Assembly: GCA_020628865.1 (NCBI GenBank)
Contig: JAHDEJ010000028.1
Span: 1 to 64,000 of the forward strand
Source: Acidimicrobiales bacterium
GTDB lineage: Bacteria; Actinomycetota; Acidimicrobiia; Acidimicrobiales; SHLQ01
Length of the DNA: 64,000 nucleotides
Direction of reading: 5' to 3'
The position numbers were made by a program, and so were the translations under genes. Positions 43,346-51,433 of this stretch are shown here, in pieces. Position 1 is the stretch's first letter. Every line of letters starts with the position of its first letter. Below the pieces are notes generated by a model. The model was not told the origin of the DNA, searched no databases, and saw only the letters and a list, made by a program, of their open reading frames with translations.

Positions 43346-43882
43346 CTACTTCAGGCGTGTTCGAAGGAACGCAACGGCCTGATCAAAGGCGTCCTTCGTC
43401 GGGTGCCCGTCTTCGGCCGAACGCTCCTCGGTCAGCACGCTGTGGGCCTGCTTGCCGATGCCGTGCGCCGGGTCGGGTGACGTGATCTCGACACCGATGA
43501 AGTTGTCGCCGAGCGCATCGCGCAGCGTGGCGAAGCGTTCATCGGGCACCAGAGAGTCGCCGGTGAACCGCAGCCCCATCACTGGGCAACCATCGGCGGC
43601 TCGGGCCGCAGCTCGGGCGAGCTCCTGGTCGTTCAGGCCGACGCTCGCTTTGCGGTCGGCGCCGAGCCCGAACGGCAGCGATGGCTGGCTGAGCACCGGA
43701 GCGACGACCGCGTGGTCGAGGAGCATGGCCATGCCGAAACCGCCGGTGAAGCACATTCCGACGAACCCGACCCCAGGGCCGCCGCAGCGCTCGTGCATCT
43801 CGCGGGCGAGGGAGCGAAGCCAGGCCGTCGCCGCAGCGTTGCCGCCGCAGCGCCGATCGTCCACCCGACCGGAGCGTTCCAC
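43346..43882 (-). CDS. N-terminally truncated dienelactone hydrolase-family protein
   Basis: A 178-residue alpha/beta-hydrolase fragment of the dienelactone hydrolase family. The nucleophile region GVGFVGMCFTGGFGMAM (Cys), the Asp region (LRFTGDSLVPDERF) and the His region (IGKQAHSVLTEE) remain. The family normally has about 60-100 more residues before the nucleophile motif. Here the frame upstream is unrelated and meets a stop inside the tRNA fragment at 43946-43948. It is probably a 5'-deleted remnant beside the tRNA integration hotspot. The start at 43882 is a GTG of doubtful validity. Confidence 0.6.
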   Translation of the reverse strand: MERSGRVDDRRCGGNAAATAWLRSLAREMHERCGGPGVGFVGMCFTGGFGMAMLLDHAVVAPVLSQPSLPFGLGADRKASVGLNDQELARAAARAADGCPVMGLRFTGDSLVPDERFATLRDALGDNFIGVEITSPDPAHGIGKQAHSVLTEERSAEDGHPTKDAFDQAVAFLRTRLK

Positions 43883-43911
43883 GCAGAGCAGGCCGGTATC
43901 CTCGTGGTTCA

Positions 43912-43949
43912 GCCCCCGTAGCTCAGGGGATAGAGCGTCGGTTTCCTAA
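43912..43949 (+). pseudogene. 5' half of tRNA-Arg(CCT), interrupted by prophage (attL)
   Basis: The bases form an acceptor strand (GCCCCCG), a D-arm (GCTC ... GAGC), the 5' anticodon stem TCGGT and loop TTCCTAA with anticodon CCT. The next bases (TGCAAGG) cannot pair with TCGGT, and no T-arm or 3' acceptor strand follows. The gene is therefore split in the anticodon loop, and the 3' half should lie at the far prophage end beyond this window. Confidence 0.85.
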
Positions 43950-44142
43950 TGCAAGGGAGCTATCGGTGCGATCCGGCCTGAGTATCTGAACCATTGAGAA
44001 ATCAGTGATTCTGGCTAGCCACAGATTCGACATGCGACCCTGGAAATCCGTCTAACGGATCATGATGGTGTCGATTCGTTGCAAGAATAGTCAGAATCGG
44101 TCAGCTTGATTCGCATCTCCATACTTTCTACCCTGCAAAGTC
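43950..44142. promoter_or_regulatory. Putative attP arm / integrase control region
   Basis: A 193-bp noncoding stretch between attL and the integrase, lower in GC than its neighbours. It contains a perfect 6-bp inverted repeat ATCCGT-CTA-ACGGAT (44046-44060), a near-palindrome around AGAAATCAGTGATTCT and three copies of GATTCG (44024, 44073, 44108). These could be integrase arm-type or excisionase sites; assignment is by position only. Confidence 0.35.
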
Positions 44143-45420
44143 ATGGATCGCATCGCAGAGAACCGAGACCGTGCGGGGATGTACTTCGAGCGCGTCGGCA
44201 CGGCGCAAGGCGAGGTGTACGAGTCGTCCAGTGGTTGGGTGCTCCGAGTCAGGCTGCGCGCCCGCTCGGGCGAGCAGTACACGTTTCAGCAGAGCGTGCG
44301 TGCTGAGGGGAAGCTCGATGCTCAGTCGAAGCTGCGGGATTGGATCGACACGGTCGCTCTGCCCGAGCTCGTTCAGCGCGCGATTGCCGGCGGCGAGGTG
44401 TCCACGGCTTCCACGCTCGCTCAGTGGTGCCGGACCGATATTGATGCCCGGGCGATGAAGGACAACTCACGGCGGACGGTGACGGCTGCTCTCGAGACCT
44501 ACATCGAGGGAACCGAGCTTGGGCGTCTGCCGGTGGATCACGTGACCACGAAGCAGGTCGAGTCGCATCTGCGCGACCTGGTGACCCCGAGAGGGCCGGC
44601 ATCGAACTCGACGAAGAAGAAGATTCTCGGGATCATCAGTCGGGGGATCAAGCAGGCGCAGCGGGAAGGGGAGGTGCGCGGGAACGTCTGTGATGCGGTG
44701 GATGGCGCCTACTACCTGAACCGAGACATGCGCGCCGATGAGCCCCCGGCGATGACGCTGCCCGATTTCGCTGATCTGGTCGAGGAGGCGCAGGCAAGCA
44801 AGGACCGGCGCATGGAGATGATGCTGCGAGTCGTCCGGGGTACGGGAGTCCGGCTCGGTGAGCTGGTTGCTCTGCGCTGGGGAGACATCGAGGAAGGCAC
44901 GATCCACGTCGAGCGGGCGGCCCGGAAGAACTCGGATGGCGTCTGGGTGACGGAGGGCATCGGCGGCGAAGAAGCTGCGAAGTCAGAGGCCGGTGCACGG
45001 CGCATTCCGATCGCGCCCGATCTGTTCCACGAGCTCATGTACTACCGGATCGATCAGAAGCAGCCTCCTAGGTCTGCCTACGTGTTTCCCGGGCCCGATG
45101 GGGGTGTGGAGGCCCCAACGACCGATGGGACGCGCCTGAAGGCTCTGGGAGCCCGTGTGGGGCATTGCGAGAGGTTGCAGCGGTGCCCGGAGACCGGACG
45201 GAAGATTTCTCGGTACGTGCCGCTCGGTGGCCGGTCGCACGTGCCGGGCTGGCATCAGATCCGTCGGCTCGTCGCGTCGAGGCTCGTGGAGTCCGGTCAG
45301 CTGTCGGATCCGGAGATCATGGCCATCATGGGCTGGTCCTCGGTGGAGATGCTGCACCGCTACTACCGGGAGACCGATGCGTCGTTCGCCCGGAAGGCTG
45401 CGGCGATGGCGGCGATCTGA
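44143..45420 (+). CDS. int: Phage tyrosine integrase
   Basis: A 425-residue tyrosine recombinase that integrates the prophage at the neighbouring tRNA. An arm-binding N-terminal region and a SAM-like core-binding domain (about 88-195) precede the catalytic domain: Arg237 (GTGVRLGELVALRW), His371/Arg374 (GWHQIRRLVASRL) and the nucleophile in the HRYYRE segment (Tyr407 or 408). The position of the second active-site His/Trp is Trp398 (IMGWSS), an accepted variant. A stretch of about 30 residues around 330-365 with two Cys (HCERLQRCPET) is inserted relative to typical integrases. It is located next to attL, as expected. Confidence 0.92.
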   Translation: MDRIAENRDRAGMYFERVGTAQGEVYESSSGWVLRVRLRARSGEQYTFQQSVRAEGKLDAQSKLRDWIDTVALPELVQRAIAGGEVSTASTLAQWCRTDIDARAMKDNSRRTVTAALETYIEGTELGRLPVDHVTTKQVESHLRDLVTPRGPASNSTKKKILGIISRGIKQAQREGEVRGNVCDAVDGAYYLNRDMRADEPPAMTLPDFADLVEEAQASKDRRMEMMLRVVRGTGVRLGELVALRWGDIEEGTIHVERAARKNSDGVWVTEGIGGEEAAKSEAGARRIPIAPDLFHELMYYRIDQKQPPRSAYVFPGPDGGVEAPTTDGTRLKALGARVGHCERLQRCPETGRKISRYVPLGGRSHVPGWHQIRRLVASRLVESGQLSDPEIMAIMGWSSVEMLHRYYRETDASFARKAAAMAAI

Positions 45421-45477
45421 ACGCCTGAGGGGTGCTTCTGGGTTCCACGTACCAAAGCCGCGGAACCCAGAAGTTCC

Positions 45478-45945
45478 CTATCCAACTCGTGTTGCAAACA
45501 CTGCAAACTCGCCGCCAGAGAGACGGAGAACCCCGTTCGAATCGACCGCTACCTCGACTCTTGAATCGGCGCGAAGTAGCTGGTTTAGGGCCGTAGGAGG
45601 CTCGCGCTGACAGTCTTCGAGGACTATCTCAGTCGACGATCCGGTCATGAACCCCCGCTTGTCCAAGACGACCCGCATCGTGCCATCAGTTGGACAACCG
45701 ATGTCGTAGATCAGCCCGACCACTCCGCCGACTTCAGCGCCGAAACGGAAGAACCCACCTGGCTTCGGCGCATCCGCGCCGAAGCCTTCGGTCGACACCG
45801 CCTCCCATCTTGAGTTCACGAGCTCACGAGCATCGAACTCCGGTTCGACTCGCTCGACGGCCTGCTCTGGTTCGGACTCCGTGCTACTTGTACAACCAGC
45901 GAGCAGCATGGACACAACCATCAGCGCCAACGGGGAGAAGCGCAT
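45478..45945 (-). CDS. Small lipoprotein (prophage cargo)
   Basis: A 155-residue secreted lipoprotein: the signal sequence SPLALMVVSMLLAGC ends in an LAGC lipobox, so it should be lipid-anchored outside the cell. The mature part has two more cysteines (GCPTDG and EDCQRE) and a META/lipocalin-like beta pattern ending ALNQLLRADSRVEVAVDSNGVL, though no family can be named with certainty. It directly follows the protease gene (stop-to-start distance of a few bases) and shares its lower GC content, so the two were probably acquired together. Confidence 0.72.
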   Translation of the reverse strand: MRFSPLALMVVSMLLAGCTSSTESEPEQAVERVEPEFDARELVNSRWEAVSTEGFGADAPKPGGFFRFGAEVGGVVGLIYDIGCPTDGTMRVVLDKRGFMTGSSTEIVLEDCQREPPTALNQLLRADSRVEVAVDSNGVLRLSGGEFAVFATRVG

Positions 45946-45950
45946 ACTGC

Positions 45951-47318
45951 TCAGGAGGTCCTTACCGAGACTCCAAGACGGCTCTCGATCTCTGACAGTG
46001 GGTAGACCGCCATGTATGCCGTGTTCCGCTGGCTGCATTCGCCATTATACACCGGGAACGTTCCCCCTCCGGTAACAATGCCGTATCCGTCTCGGTCGTT
46101 GTGTACTGGACCTCCACTGTCTCCACCACATGCAATCAACGTAGCTCCTTCGACGCGCACCCACACAGGAAGACAGACGCCACTGGCACCGCAAATTGCG
46201 AGCCGGGGAGCATGAGTAATGCTCTCCACAGTTCCACAGCTCTTGCCAGTGTTAACGCCGAAATGACACACCCGATCGCCAAACATGTCGGTTCTGGCGA
46301 CGATACGAGCAAGATCCTTCCGCTTCTCCCGTTGAACGTGAAAATCATCTGAGAAACCGTTGTCCGCACCAGCAAGGGTGTAGAGCACTACATCGCCGTA
46401 GTATCCATAGATCGAGTCGGAGTTGGGAGCGTTGTTGATCAAGGCCGATGCCCCCAACGGCGTAGCTCGCGCACGGTTGTAGTGGCGTTCCAGCTGGCGG
46501 TCGCCGCCGTTTTGATCACAATGTGCTGCGGTCAGCATGCCACTTTTGGCTCCCTTCGTGGCAGCAAATCCGGCCGTGCATCTCCGACCACCGACGACGG
46601 AGATGTGAGCACCACCGTGATACGTCCTCATCTCAGACATCATCGGTCGTTCAACGAATTCAACCACGACCGGAGCAAGAGTCGGAGCGACGTCCATATC
46701 CATGTCGGTGGCGCGAAGTGCTTCCACCTCGAGCATCTGGTCCGCTGGCTCACCGGGCAACGCCCGAGCGGCGGCGATCGCTTGGACTGGCTCGATAAGG
46801 ACACCTTCCGACATGAGTTGCACAGCCGAAGCCGAGTCGAGACCAACTTCGATCGTATTGTTCCGCATGTTGATATCCAGGGACGAGACCGATGCCAGCA
46901 CAGTCTCGCTTAGCCCGTGGTTCGCATTATCAAAGTTCTCAAGAACGGCAGCAAGCTGATCGAACCGGTGAGTCGCGCCCAGTTCGACAATGATCTCGTC
47001 GTCGTTGCGGGCGATACGTTGGGTCTTCTTCGTCGCCGGCTCATCTCCAACCAAGTAGACCCAGCCACCAAAGTTTGGCTCATGGACGATACCCCAACCA
47101 GCAAGGCGGCTTTCCTCCAGTCCACGAATTCGGTTGACCTTTCGCTTGAGTGCGTCGATCCTGTCCAAGCGTCGCTCGGCTTCATCAAGCGAAACGTCAT
47201 AGTCTGCCGCATACGAGCTTATCTCGACCGACACCTCCTCAGTTCCACCAGCTGCGGACGCAAATATTGAAGCCAAGAACCCACAGGTCAAGGCCACCGC
47301 CATTACTACTCGCCTCAT
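45951..47318 (-). CDS. Secreted trypsin-like serine protease (prophage cargo)
   Basis: A 455-residue exported protease precursor: signal peptide (residues 1-24, AVALTCGFLASIFASA), a propeptide-like region of about 190 residues (charged, streptogrisin-like) and a chymotrypsin-fold domain. The latter has the catalytic His in GMLTAAHCDQ, a likely Asp in GDVVLYTL and the Ser in CGGDSGGPV. Cysteine pairs fit disulfide-stabilised S1 enzymes. GGGAGAT lies 6 bases before the ATG at 47318. GC content is visibly lower than that of phage and host genes around it, which suggests separate acquisition. No phage structural role is evident. Confidence 0.82.
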   Translation of the reverse strand: MRRVVMAVALTCGFLASIFASAAGGTEEVSVEISSYAADYDVSLDEAERRLDRIDALKRKVNRIRGLEESRLAGWGIVHEPNFGGWVYLVGDEPATKKTQRIARNDDEIIVELGATHRFDQLAAVLENFDNANHGLSETVLASVSSLDINMRNNTIEVGLDSASAVQLMSEGVLIEPVQAIAAARALPGEPADQMLEVEALRATDMDMDVAPTLAPVVVEFVERPMMSEMRTYHGGAHISVVGGRRCTAGFAATKGAKSGMLTAAHCDQNGGDRQLERHYNRARATPLGASALINNAPNSDSIYGYYGDVVLYTLAGADNGFSDDFHVQREKRKDLARIVARTDMFGDRVCHFGVNTGKSCGTVESITHAPRLAICGASGVCLPVWVRVEGATLIACGGDSGGPVHNDRDGYGIVTGGGTFPVYNGECSQRNTAYMAVYPLSEIESRLGVSVRTS

Positions 47319-47546
47319 TTTATCTCCCAGGCAATATTGCACCGAAAAACCCGTCCAACCCGGCACGATCATCGACCATCGGCCACCCGAAGTCAAGGAA
47401 CTCCAAACACACCGGCGTCGACCAGGCGCGCAGAAGCCCCCACCGGACAGAAAGGACCAACTCTCAGAACCGGCGGGGGCTTCGCGTCATCCCACCCTAC
47501 TGGGTGGTCGATGTCGTGTGCATTGGCGGCGTACGATGGGCGGTCT

Positions 47547-47620
47547 GCCCTCGTAGCTCAGTTGGATAGAGCAACCGCCTCCTAAGCGGTAGGTCGTGCG
47601 TTCGATTCGCGCCGGGGGCG
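47547..47620 (+). tRNA. tRNA-Arg (anticodon CCT), prophage-encoded
   Basis: A complete 74-nt cloverleaf: acceptor GCCCTCG/CGGGGGC (one T-G pair), D-stem GCTC/GAGC, anticodon stem ACCGC/GCGGT with loop CTCCTAA (anticodon CCT at 47581-47583), T-stem GTGCG/CGCGC with loop TTCGATT. CCA is not encoded. It has the same anticodon as the host tRNA that the prophage disrupts but a different body sequence, so it is not a recombination product of that gene. Confidence 0.93.
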
Positions 47621-47621
47621 C

Positions 47622-47834
47622 TCAGTGCATCCGGCGGCGCTTCGGCCAGTACCGCATCGACGGCTTGCGGTTCATCTCCTCGATCCGGCACTCCGCACAT
47701 CGGCGCCAGCGAGTAACACCGTGGGAGCAACTTTCCCGGACGTCGTAGTGAAACCGGTTCGGCGGATCGGCCGGGTTCGACACCCGCTCGTTGACGATGC
47801 GAGTGCGCGGCTTGTTCTTGCCCCTCTTGCCCAT
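47622..47834 (-). CDS. Small basic phage protein with Cys motif
   Basis: A 70-residue, Arg/Lys-rich protein with a CxHx(8)CxxC cluster (ESCSHGVTRWRRCAEC), possibly a small zinc ribbon. Its ATG overlaps the stop of the MazG-like gene, so it is the last gene of the leftward early operon, ending 1 bp from the tRNA. Function unknown. Confidence 0.6.
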   Translation of the reverse strand: MGKRGKNKPRTRIVNERVSNPADPPNRFHYDVRESCSHGVTRWRRCAECRIEEMNRKPSMRYWPKRRRMH

Positions 47835-48178
47835 CAGTCGATGCCGCCTGCCTGAAGGATGTCTCGGGCCCGATCGCCGAGCAGCATCGTGTCCAGCCGC
47901 AACGTCGGACCCTCCGGGAACTGGTTCGTCCGGCCTTGGGTCGGCACATGCTCAGCCCACGACAGCGCGACCGCGGCGACCTGGATCAGTTCGACGATCA
48001 GCTTGTCCGGGTCGATCTCGGCTGCCGCTTCGCCGACCTCCTCCATGAGGATCGCCAGCCAGGTGTTCGGGTCCCGGCCTTCGAAGCTGGTCCCCCACTT
48101 GGCGTCCTGCCGGACTCGTTCGTCGACGACCTCCTCGGAGAGCGTGAGCGTCATCGCCGACGCCAGCGTCTCGTCCAT
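47834..48178 (-). CDS. MazG-like phage protein
   Basis: A 114-residue protein. VVDERVRQDAKWG followed by WLAILMEEVGEAAAEIDPDKLIVELIQVAAVALSW is the all-alpha NTP pyrophosphohydrolase (MazG-like) pattern with the ExxE metal motif (EEVGE). Such phage proteins are thought to hydrolyse nucleotides or modulate alarmone/NTP pools. The ATG at 48178 overlaps the stop of the upstream gene (ATGA). Confidence 0.72.
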   Translation of the reverse strand: MDETLASAMTLTLSEEVVDERVRQDAKWGTSFEGRDPNTWLAILMEEVGEAAAEIDPDKLIVELIQVAAVALSWAEHVPTQGRTNQFPEGPTLRLDTMLLGDRARDILQAGGID

Positions 48179-48447
48179 CACGAACCTCCCTCGTACCGGG
48201 CCTTCAGCGCCTCGTACAGCTGCCGGCCGTCCTCCTCGCCCAAGGATTCCATCGGGTTCGGCGCCACGACGAGCAGCGGTATCAGCGAGTCCGGTTGGCC
48301 GGCGGCGTCGGCTCGGGCCTTCATGTACTCGAGGACACCACCGATGGCCTCCTCGAAATTCGGGCACGGGTCGCCGCTGATCCAGATGATCGCCGTCGAG
48401 AACAGGTCCTCATCGGACATGTTCTGAACTGCGGTTTGGAGGCCCAT
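48178..48447 (-). CDS. Phage protein of unknown function
   Basis: An 89-residue acidic soluble protein (MGLQTAVQNMSDEDLFSTAIIW start). No recognised domain. Start and stop both overlap neighbouring genes (TGATG with ssb and ATGA with the MazG-like gene), so it belongs to the same early transcript. Confidence 0.6.
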   Translation of the reverse strand: MGLQTAVQNMSDEDLFSTAIIWISGDPCPNFEEAIGGVLEYMKARADAAGQPDSLIPLLVVAPNPMESLGEEDGRQLYEALKARYEGGS

Positions 48448-48878
48448 CAGAACGGGGCCTCACCCGGGTCGGCTGCCTGAGCTGCTGGCGCTGCCGGAGC
48501 CGGGGCCGCAGCTCGAGCTCCGCCGCCGTCCTGCTGCTTGGCGATGGTGGCGGTCGCGAATCGCAGCGACACCGCCACATCGTTGGCCAGCACTGCCAGT
48601 TTCGAGCGCTTCTCGCCCTGCTCCGTTTCCCATGTCGCGTACTCCAAGGTGCCCTGGACGGCCACTCGGTCACCCTTGCGGCACGAGTCGGCGAGCCCCT
48701 CAGCGAGGGTGCCGAACGCCGTGCAATCGATGAAGTGCGTCTTGTCCTCCGCCCCGTTGAACCCCTTCTGGTTCACGGCGATCGAGAACCGGGCGAGTGC
48801 CTTCCCTCCACCGGTGTAGCGAAGTTCGGGATCTCGGGTGAGGTTGCCTACGAAGGCGGTTGTGTTGTCCATCGCCAT
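48447..48878 (-). CDS. ssb: Phage single-stranded DNA-binding protein
   Basis: A 143-residue SSB with an OB fold: FVGNLTRDPELRYTGGGKALARFSIAVNQK, TAFGTLAEGLADSCRKGDRVAVQG and the W-E-T-E-x-G motif TLEYATWETEQGEK. The tail is Ala/Pro/Gly-rich, ending in an acidic-hydrophobic tip (DPGEAPF) like the protein-interaction tail of bacterial SSBs. AGAAAGGACC precedes the start, the same leader as for gam. It binds the ssDNA made during Bet-mediated annealing and replication. Confidence 0.92.
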   Translation of the reverse strand: MAMDNTTAFVGNLTRDPELRYTGGGKALARFSIAVNQKGFNGAEDKTHFIDCTAFGTLAEGLADSCRKGDRVAVQGTLEYATWETEQGEKRSKLAVLANDVAVSLRFATATIAKQQDGGGARAAAPAPAAPAAQAADPGEAPF

Positions 48879-48899
48879 GGCGAAGGTCCTTTCTGTTGG

Positions 48900-49559
48900 T
48901 CAGACGATCTTGGGGGGTGGCCCCTGATCGATCTGGATGAGGTCGTGACCGTCGTGGAGACGATCGAGTTCTTCGAGGGGGTCGAGGCCAGCTTCGAGCT
49001 GGTCGAGGGTCCACTGGACCCAGCGTCGGCGGTTGTCCCGGGGCATCTTCCGGGAGTTCTCGCTCATGGGAATCCACTGGCAGTTCGAGGGTGTGTAGTT
49101 GCCGTCGGGGTCGATGCGATCGAGGGCGAGCAGGTCAGGTCGAGGGGTGCCCTCTGGCTGGTCGATGTAGCCGTTGGCTCGGGCCCAGTCGCGGAAGACC
49201 TCGTACCGGATCCACTCCGGGTCGATCGTGATCCCGCGGCCGCCGTAGCGGGGCCATGAGTCGTCGCGATCGTTGGTGCACCGGGACTTCATCGAAACCC
49301 AGACGCGGTAGAGGCGGGTGTACGACTCGCCGTGAGACACCGGGGGCCCTGCGCCCTCGCCCTTCCGGCACCCACATGAACGCACCTGGCCCCGCCGGAG
49401 GCTTCCGAGTGCCACTTCGTGACCCGTGGTTCCGCAATCGCAGTCGCAGACCATGTAGCGGCGGGGCCTGCGGTTGCGGCCCTCAAGCCGGCGCGGAGCC
49501 TCTCCGGTGACGGTGAGATGCCCGAAGACGGAGCCTTCAGGAATCAGAATCGGCCTCAT
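48900..49559 (-). CDS. HNH-like phage protein with N-terminal zinc finger
   Basis: A 219-residue protein. The N-terminal 65 residues contain CDCDCGTTGHEV and SCGCRKG, a Cys-rich zinc-binding finger. The middle holds the phage family pattern YRVWVSMKSRC...WPRYGGRGI...W, then LALDRIDPDGNYTPSNCQWIP, which is common to HNH-type homing-like or phage DNA proteins. It may nick or bind DNA; the activity is not proven. The start at 49559 overlaps the bet stop by 23 bases. Confidence 0.7.
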   Translation of the reverse strand: MRPILIPEGSVFGHLTVTGEAPRRLEGRNRRPRRYMVCDCDCGTTGHEVALGSLRRGQVRSCGCRKGEGAGPPVSHGESYTRLYRVWVSMKSRCTNDRDDSWPRYGGRGITIDPEWIRYEVFRDWARANGYIDQPEGTPRPDLLALDRIDPDGNYTPSNCQWIPMSENSRKMPRDNRRRWVQWTLDQLEAGLDPLEELDRLHDGHDLIQIDQGPPPKIV

Positions 49560-50781
49560 CAGCCTCCTCCGTCGGCTTGGCCGGATCGTCTACCTCGAAG
49601 GGCTCCGAGTCTCCTCGGAGGTGTTCGGCGATGGCCCACAAGTCGTCGCGTCCCAGCCGCTTCGAGAACGGGGCGATGCCCTGTGCGTGGCACCAAGAGT
49701 CAAATTGCTCGCGTTCGCCTTCGGGGAGACGTCGGAGCCGCTCAGCGCACTCCTCGTAGAGCGTCGCCCGGTTCGCTGCGGCCGGGGCCTTCTCCTGCTT
49801 CTCCCTGGGGATCAGCGTCGTCGAGGTGTCGACCTCGTTCGGGAGGGCCTTGCGGAGCGCGGCGAGGAGCTGCTCGAGCGCCTGCGGATGCACCTTCGAG
49901 AGGCAGTCCATGTCGACCGTGTAGCCGAGGTTGTTGCCGTCGGCGTCGGCGAACCCGGCCCACCAGCCCTTGCAGGCTTCCTGCCGTTCTTCGGGGAGCT
50001 TGTCGAACAGTTCGAGCGCCTCGACCGCCATCTTCGGCGGGGCCTTCTTGAACCGGGAGTCCGACGTGTTCCGGTTGCGTTCGGCTCGGGCCTGCTTGTC
50101 GGCCTGGTCCATTTCGTCGGAGGTGTAGAGGCCACCCATCTCGTTCGGGAACGACGCGCGGAGAGCGTGGGACTCGGCGACCTTGGCCAGCATGTGGGTC
50201 GGCATCGACTTCCATGTGTCCTTGTTGAGGGCCGCGAATTCCTTCCACAGGGCGACGGCGACCGTCGGCGTCGCGTTGCCGGCGCGCATGACCGCCACCC
50301 GACACGCGGCCGGGTAGCTGTCCTCGAGCCACACGTCCTTCCAGACACCGTCCGAGCCGCACCACTCGGTCGAGACTCGACCCTGGTACTGGCCGGTCCG
50401 CTCGGCGATGAGCCGCAGACCGTCGATGCTGGTCATGATGGTGACCTTGCCCCGATACTTCGTCCAATAGATCTGGCGGGCAAACGGATCGAGGCCGGTG
50501 CGCTCGCACTGGGTCACGAACAGTTCGAGCTCGTCGTCGGTGGCGTCCGGGGCGATGGTCCGTTTGATCAGGTCGATCTGTTCTCGTTCGTACTTGACGA
50601 TTCCCGCTGATGCGTTGGGTTGGACGGCGAGCGCCTGAGCGTCGGTGACGACAGCGGGGAGCGAGTCGACCGTTTCGGGTTCGGGTCGGGTCGCCGCAAC
50701 GACCGGTGTGTCCTCGGCCGTGGGCGTTTCGTCGGACTCGACGACCTCGGCGTCATCGATCGGGGTCTCGACGGTGCTCAT
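49537..50781 (-). CDS. bet: Phage recombination protein Bet (single-strand annealing)
   Basis: A 414-residue Bet/RecT-family protein. The core KRTIAPDATDDELELFVTQCERTGLDPFARQIYWTKY and MTSIDGLRLIAERTGQYQGR is characteristic, followed by KEFAALNKDTWKSMPTHMLAKVAESHALRASFPNEMGGLY. An acidic N-terminal leader (about 45 residues) and a long C-terminal extension (from about residue 235) exceed the 260-residue lambda protein. It anneals ssDNA during phage recombination. The ATG at 50781 overlaps the gam stop (ATGA). No exonuclease partner gene is recognised. Confidence 0.88.
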   Translation of the reverse strand: MSTVETPIDDAEVVESDETPTAEDTPVVAATRPEPETVDSLPAVVTDAQALAVQPNASAGIVKYEREQIDLIKRTIAPDATDDELELFVTQCERTGLDPFARQIYWTKYRGKVTIMTSIDGLRLIAERTGQYQGRVSTEWCGSDGVWKDVWLEDSYPAACRVAVMRAGNATPTVAVALWKEFAALNKDTWKSMPTHMLAKVAESHALRASFPNEMGGLYTSDEMDQADKQARAERNRNTSDSRFKKAPPKMAVEALELFDKLPEERQEACKGWWAGFADADGNNLGYTVDMDCLSKVHPQALEQLLAALRKALPNEVDTSTTLIPREKQEKAPAAANRATLYEECAERLRRLPEGEREQFDSWCHAQGIAPFSKRLGRDDLWAIAEHLRGDSEPFEVDDPAKPTEEADEADSDS

Positions 50782-51407
50782 GAGCCACCGCCCAGAGCGA
50801 CGGAGAAGCTGCGGTCGGAGACCTCGGCGGAGATGCCGGGGATGATGTCGCCGTCGGCGGCCACGAACCGTTCGGTGTGGGCGTCGTAGAAGCGGTCCTT
50901 CATCTCGCGGGCGCCGACCGTCTCCTTGACCTTGATGATGTCGTCGTGGCCGTTGGTCTTGCACCAGGCGACCAGGGTGTCCATGTCGGTGATGTTCACC
51001 TTGGTGGACCCGGCCCGAGACTTCAGCGCTCCGGCCGGGAAGGCCTTCGTCGTCGGCTGCTTCTTTTCGCCTCGGTCTTCGGAGTCGGTGTAGACCGCTC
51101 GGTGCCAGTCGGTGACGACCTTGGTCATGTCCTCGATGCGAGGGGTGACGCCGGCGAGCATGTCGGAGCGCCGGTCTTCGAGCACGGCCATTTCGGAGGC
51201 GTGTTGCTCGGCCAGTCGGGCCCGGTCGGAGTCGCACAGGGCGTTGATGCGGGCCTGCTCGCGCTCCAGGTGAGTCAGGGCCCACATGAGGCGACTGATG
51301 TACTCCTCGTCCTGGAGTTTGGCCGGGACGATCTCGTCGAATTCACCGCCTCGGAGGGCGTCGAGAGCTTCGTCGCGAAGCTCTCCAGATGGTTCGGTGA
51401 TGGTCAT
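50778..51407 (-). CDS. gam: Gam-like host nuclease inhibitor
   Basis: A 209-residue coiled-coil protein. It has a long Glu/Arg-rich helix (THLEREQARINALCDSDRARLAEQHASEMAVLEDRRSDML), then VVTDWHRAVY and KQPTTKAFPAGALKSRAGS, matching the Mu-type Gam (DUF-like Gam domain) that binds dsDNA ends and blocks RecBCD-type nucleases. It is first in the leftward early operon, upstream of bet. The ATG at 51407 is preceded by AGAAAGGACC. Confidence 0.82.
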   Translation of the reverse strand: MTITEPSGELRDEALDALRGGEFDEIVPAKLQDEEYISRLMWALTHLEREQARINALCDSDRARLAEQHASEMAVLEDRRSDMLAGVTPRIEDMTKVVTDWHRAVYTDSEDRGEKKQPTTKAFPAGALKSRAGSTKVNITDMDTLVAWCKTNGHDDIIKVKETVGAREMKDRFYDAHTERFVAADGDIIPGISAEVSDRSFSVALGGGS

Positions 51408-51433
51408 GATGGTCCTTTCTGTAGGTGCCAATC

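Noticed and set aside
43912..43985. An intact tRNA at the left junction
   Set aside because: Only the acceptor, D-arm and 5' anticodon stem are present; the following sequence cannot complete the anticodon stem, T-arm or acceptor.
43950..47546. A small 3.6-kb element between the two tRNA sequences
   Set aside because: The tRNA at 47547 is complete with a different 5' half, so it is not a right attachment site, and phage genes continue beyond it.
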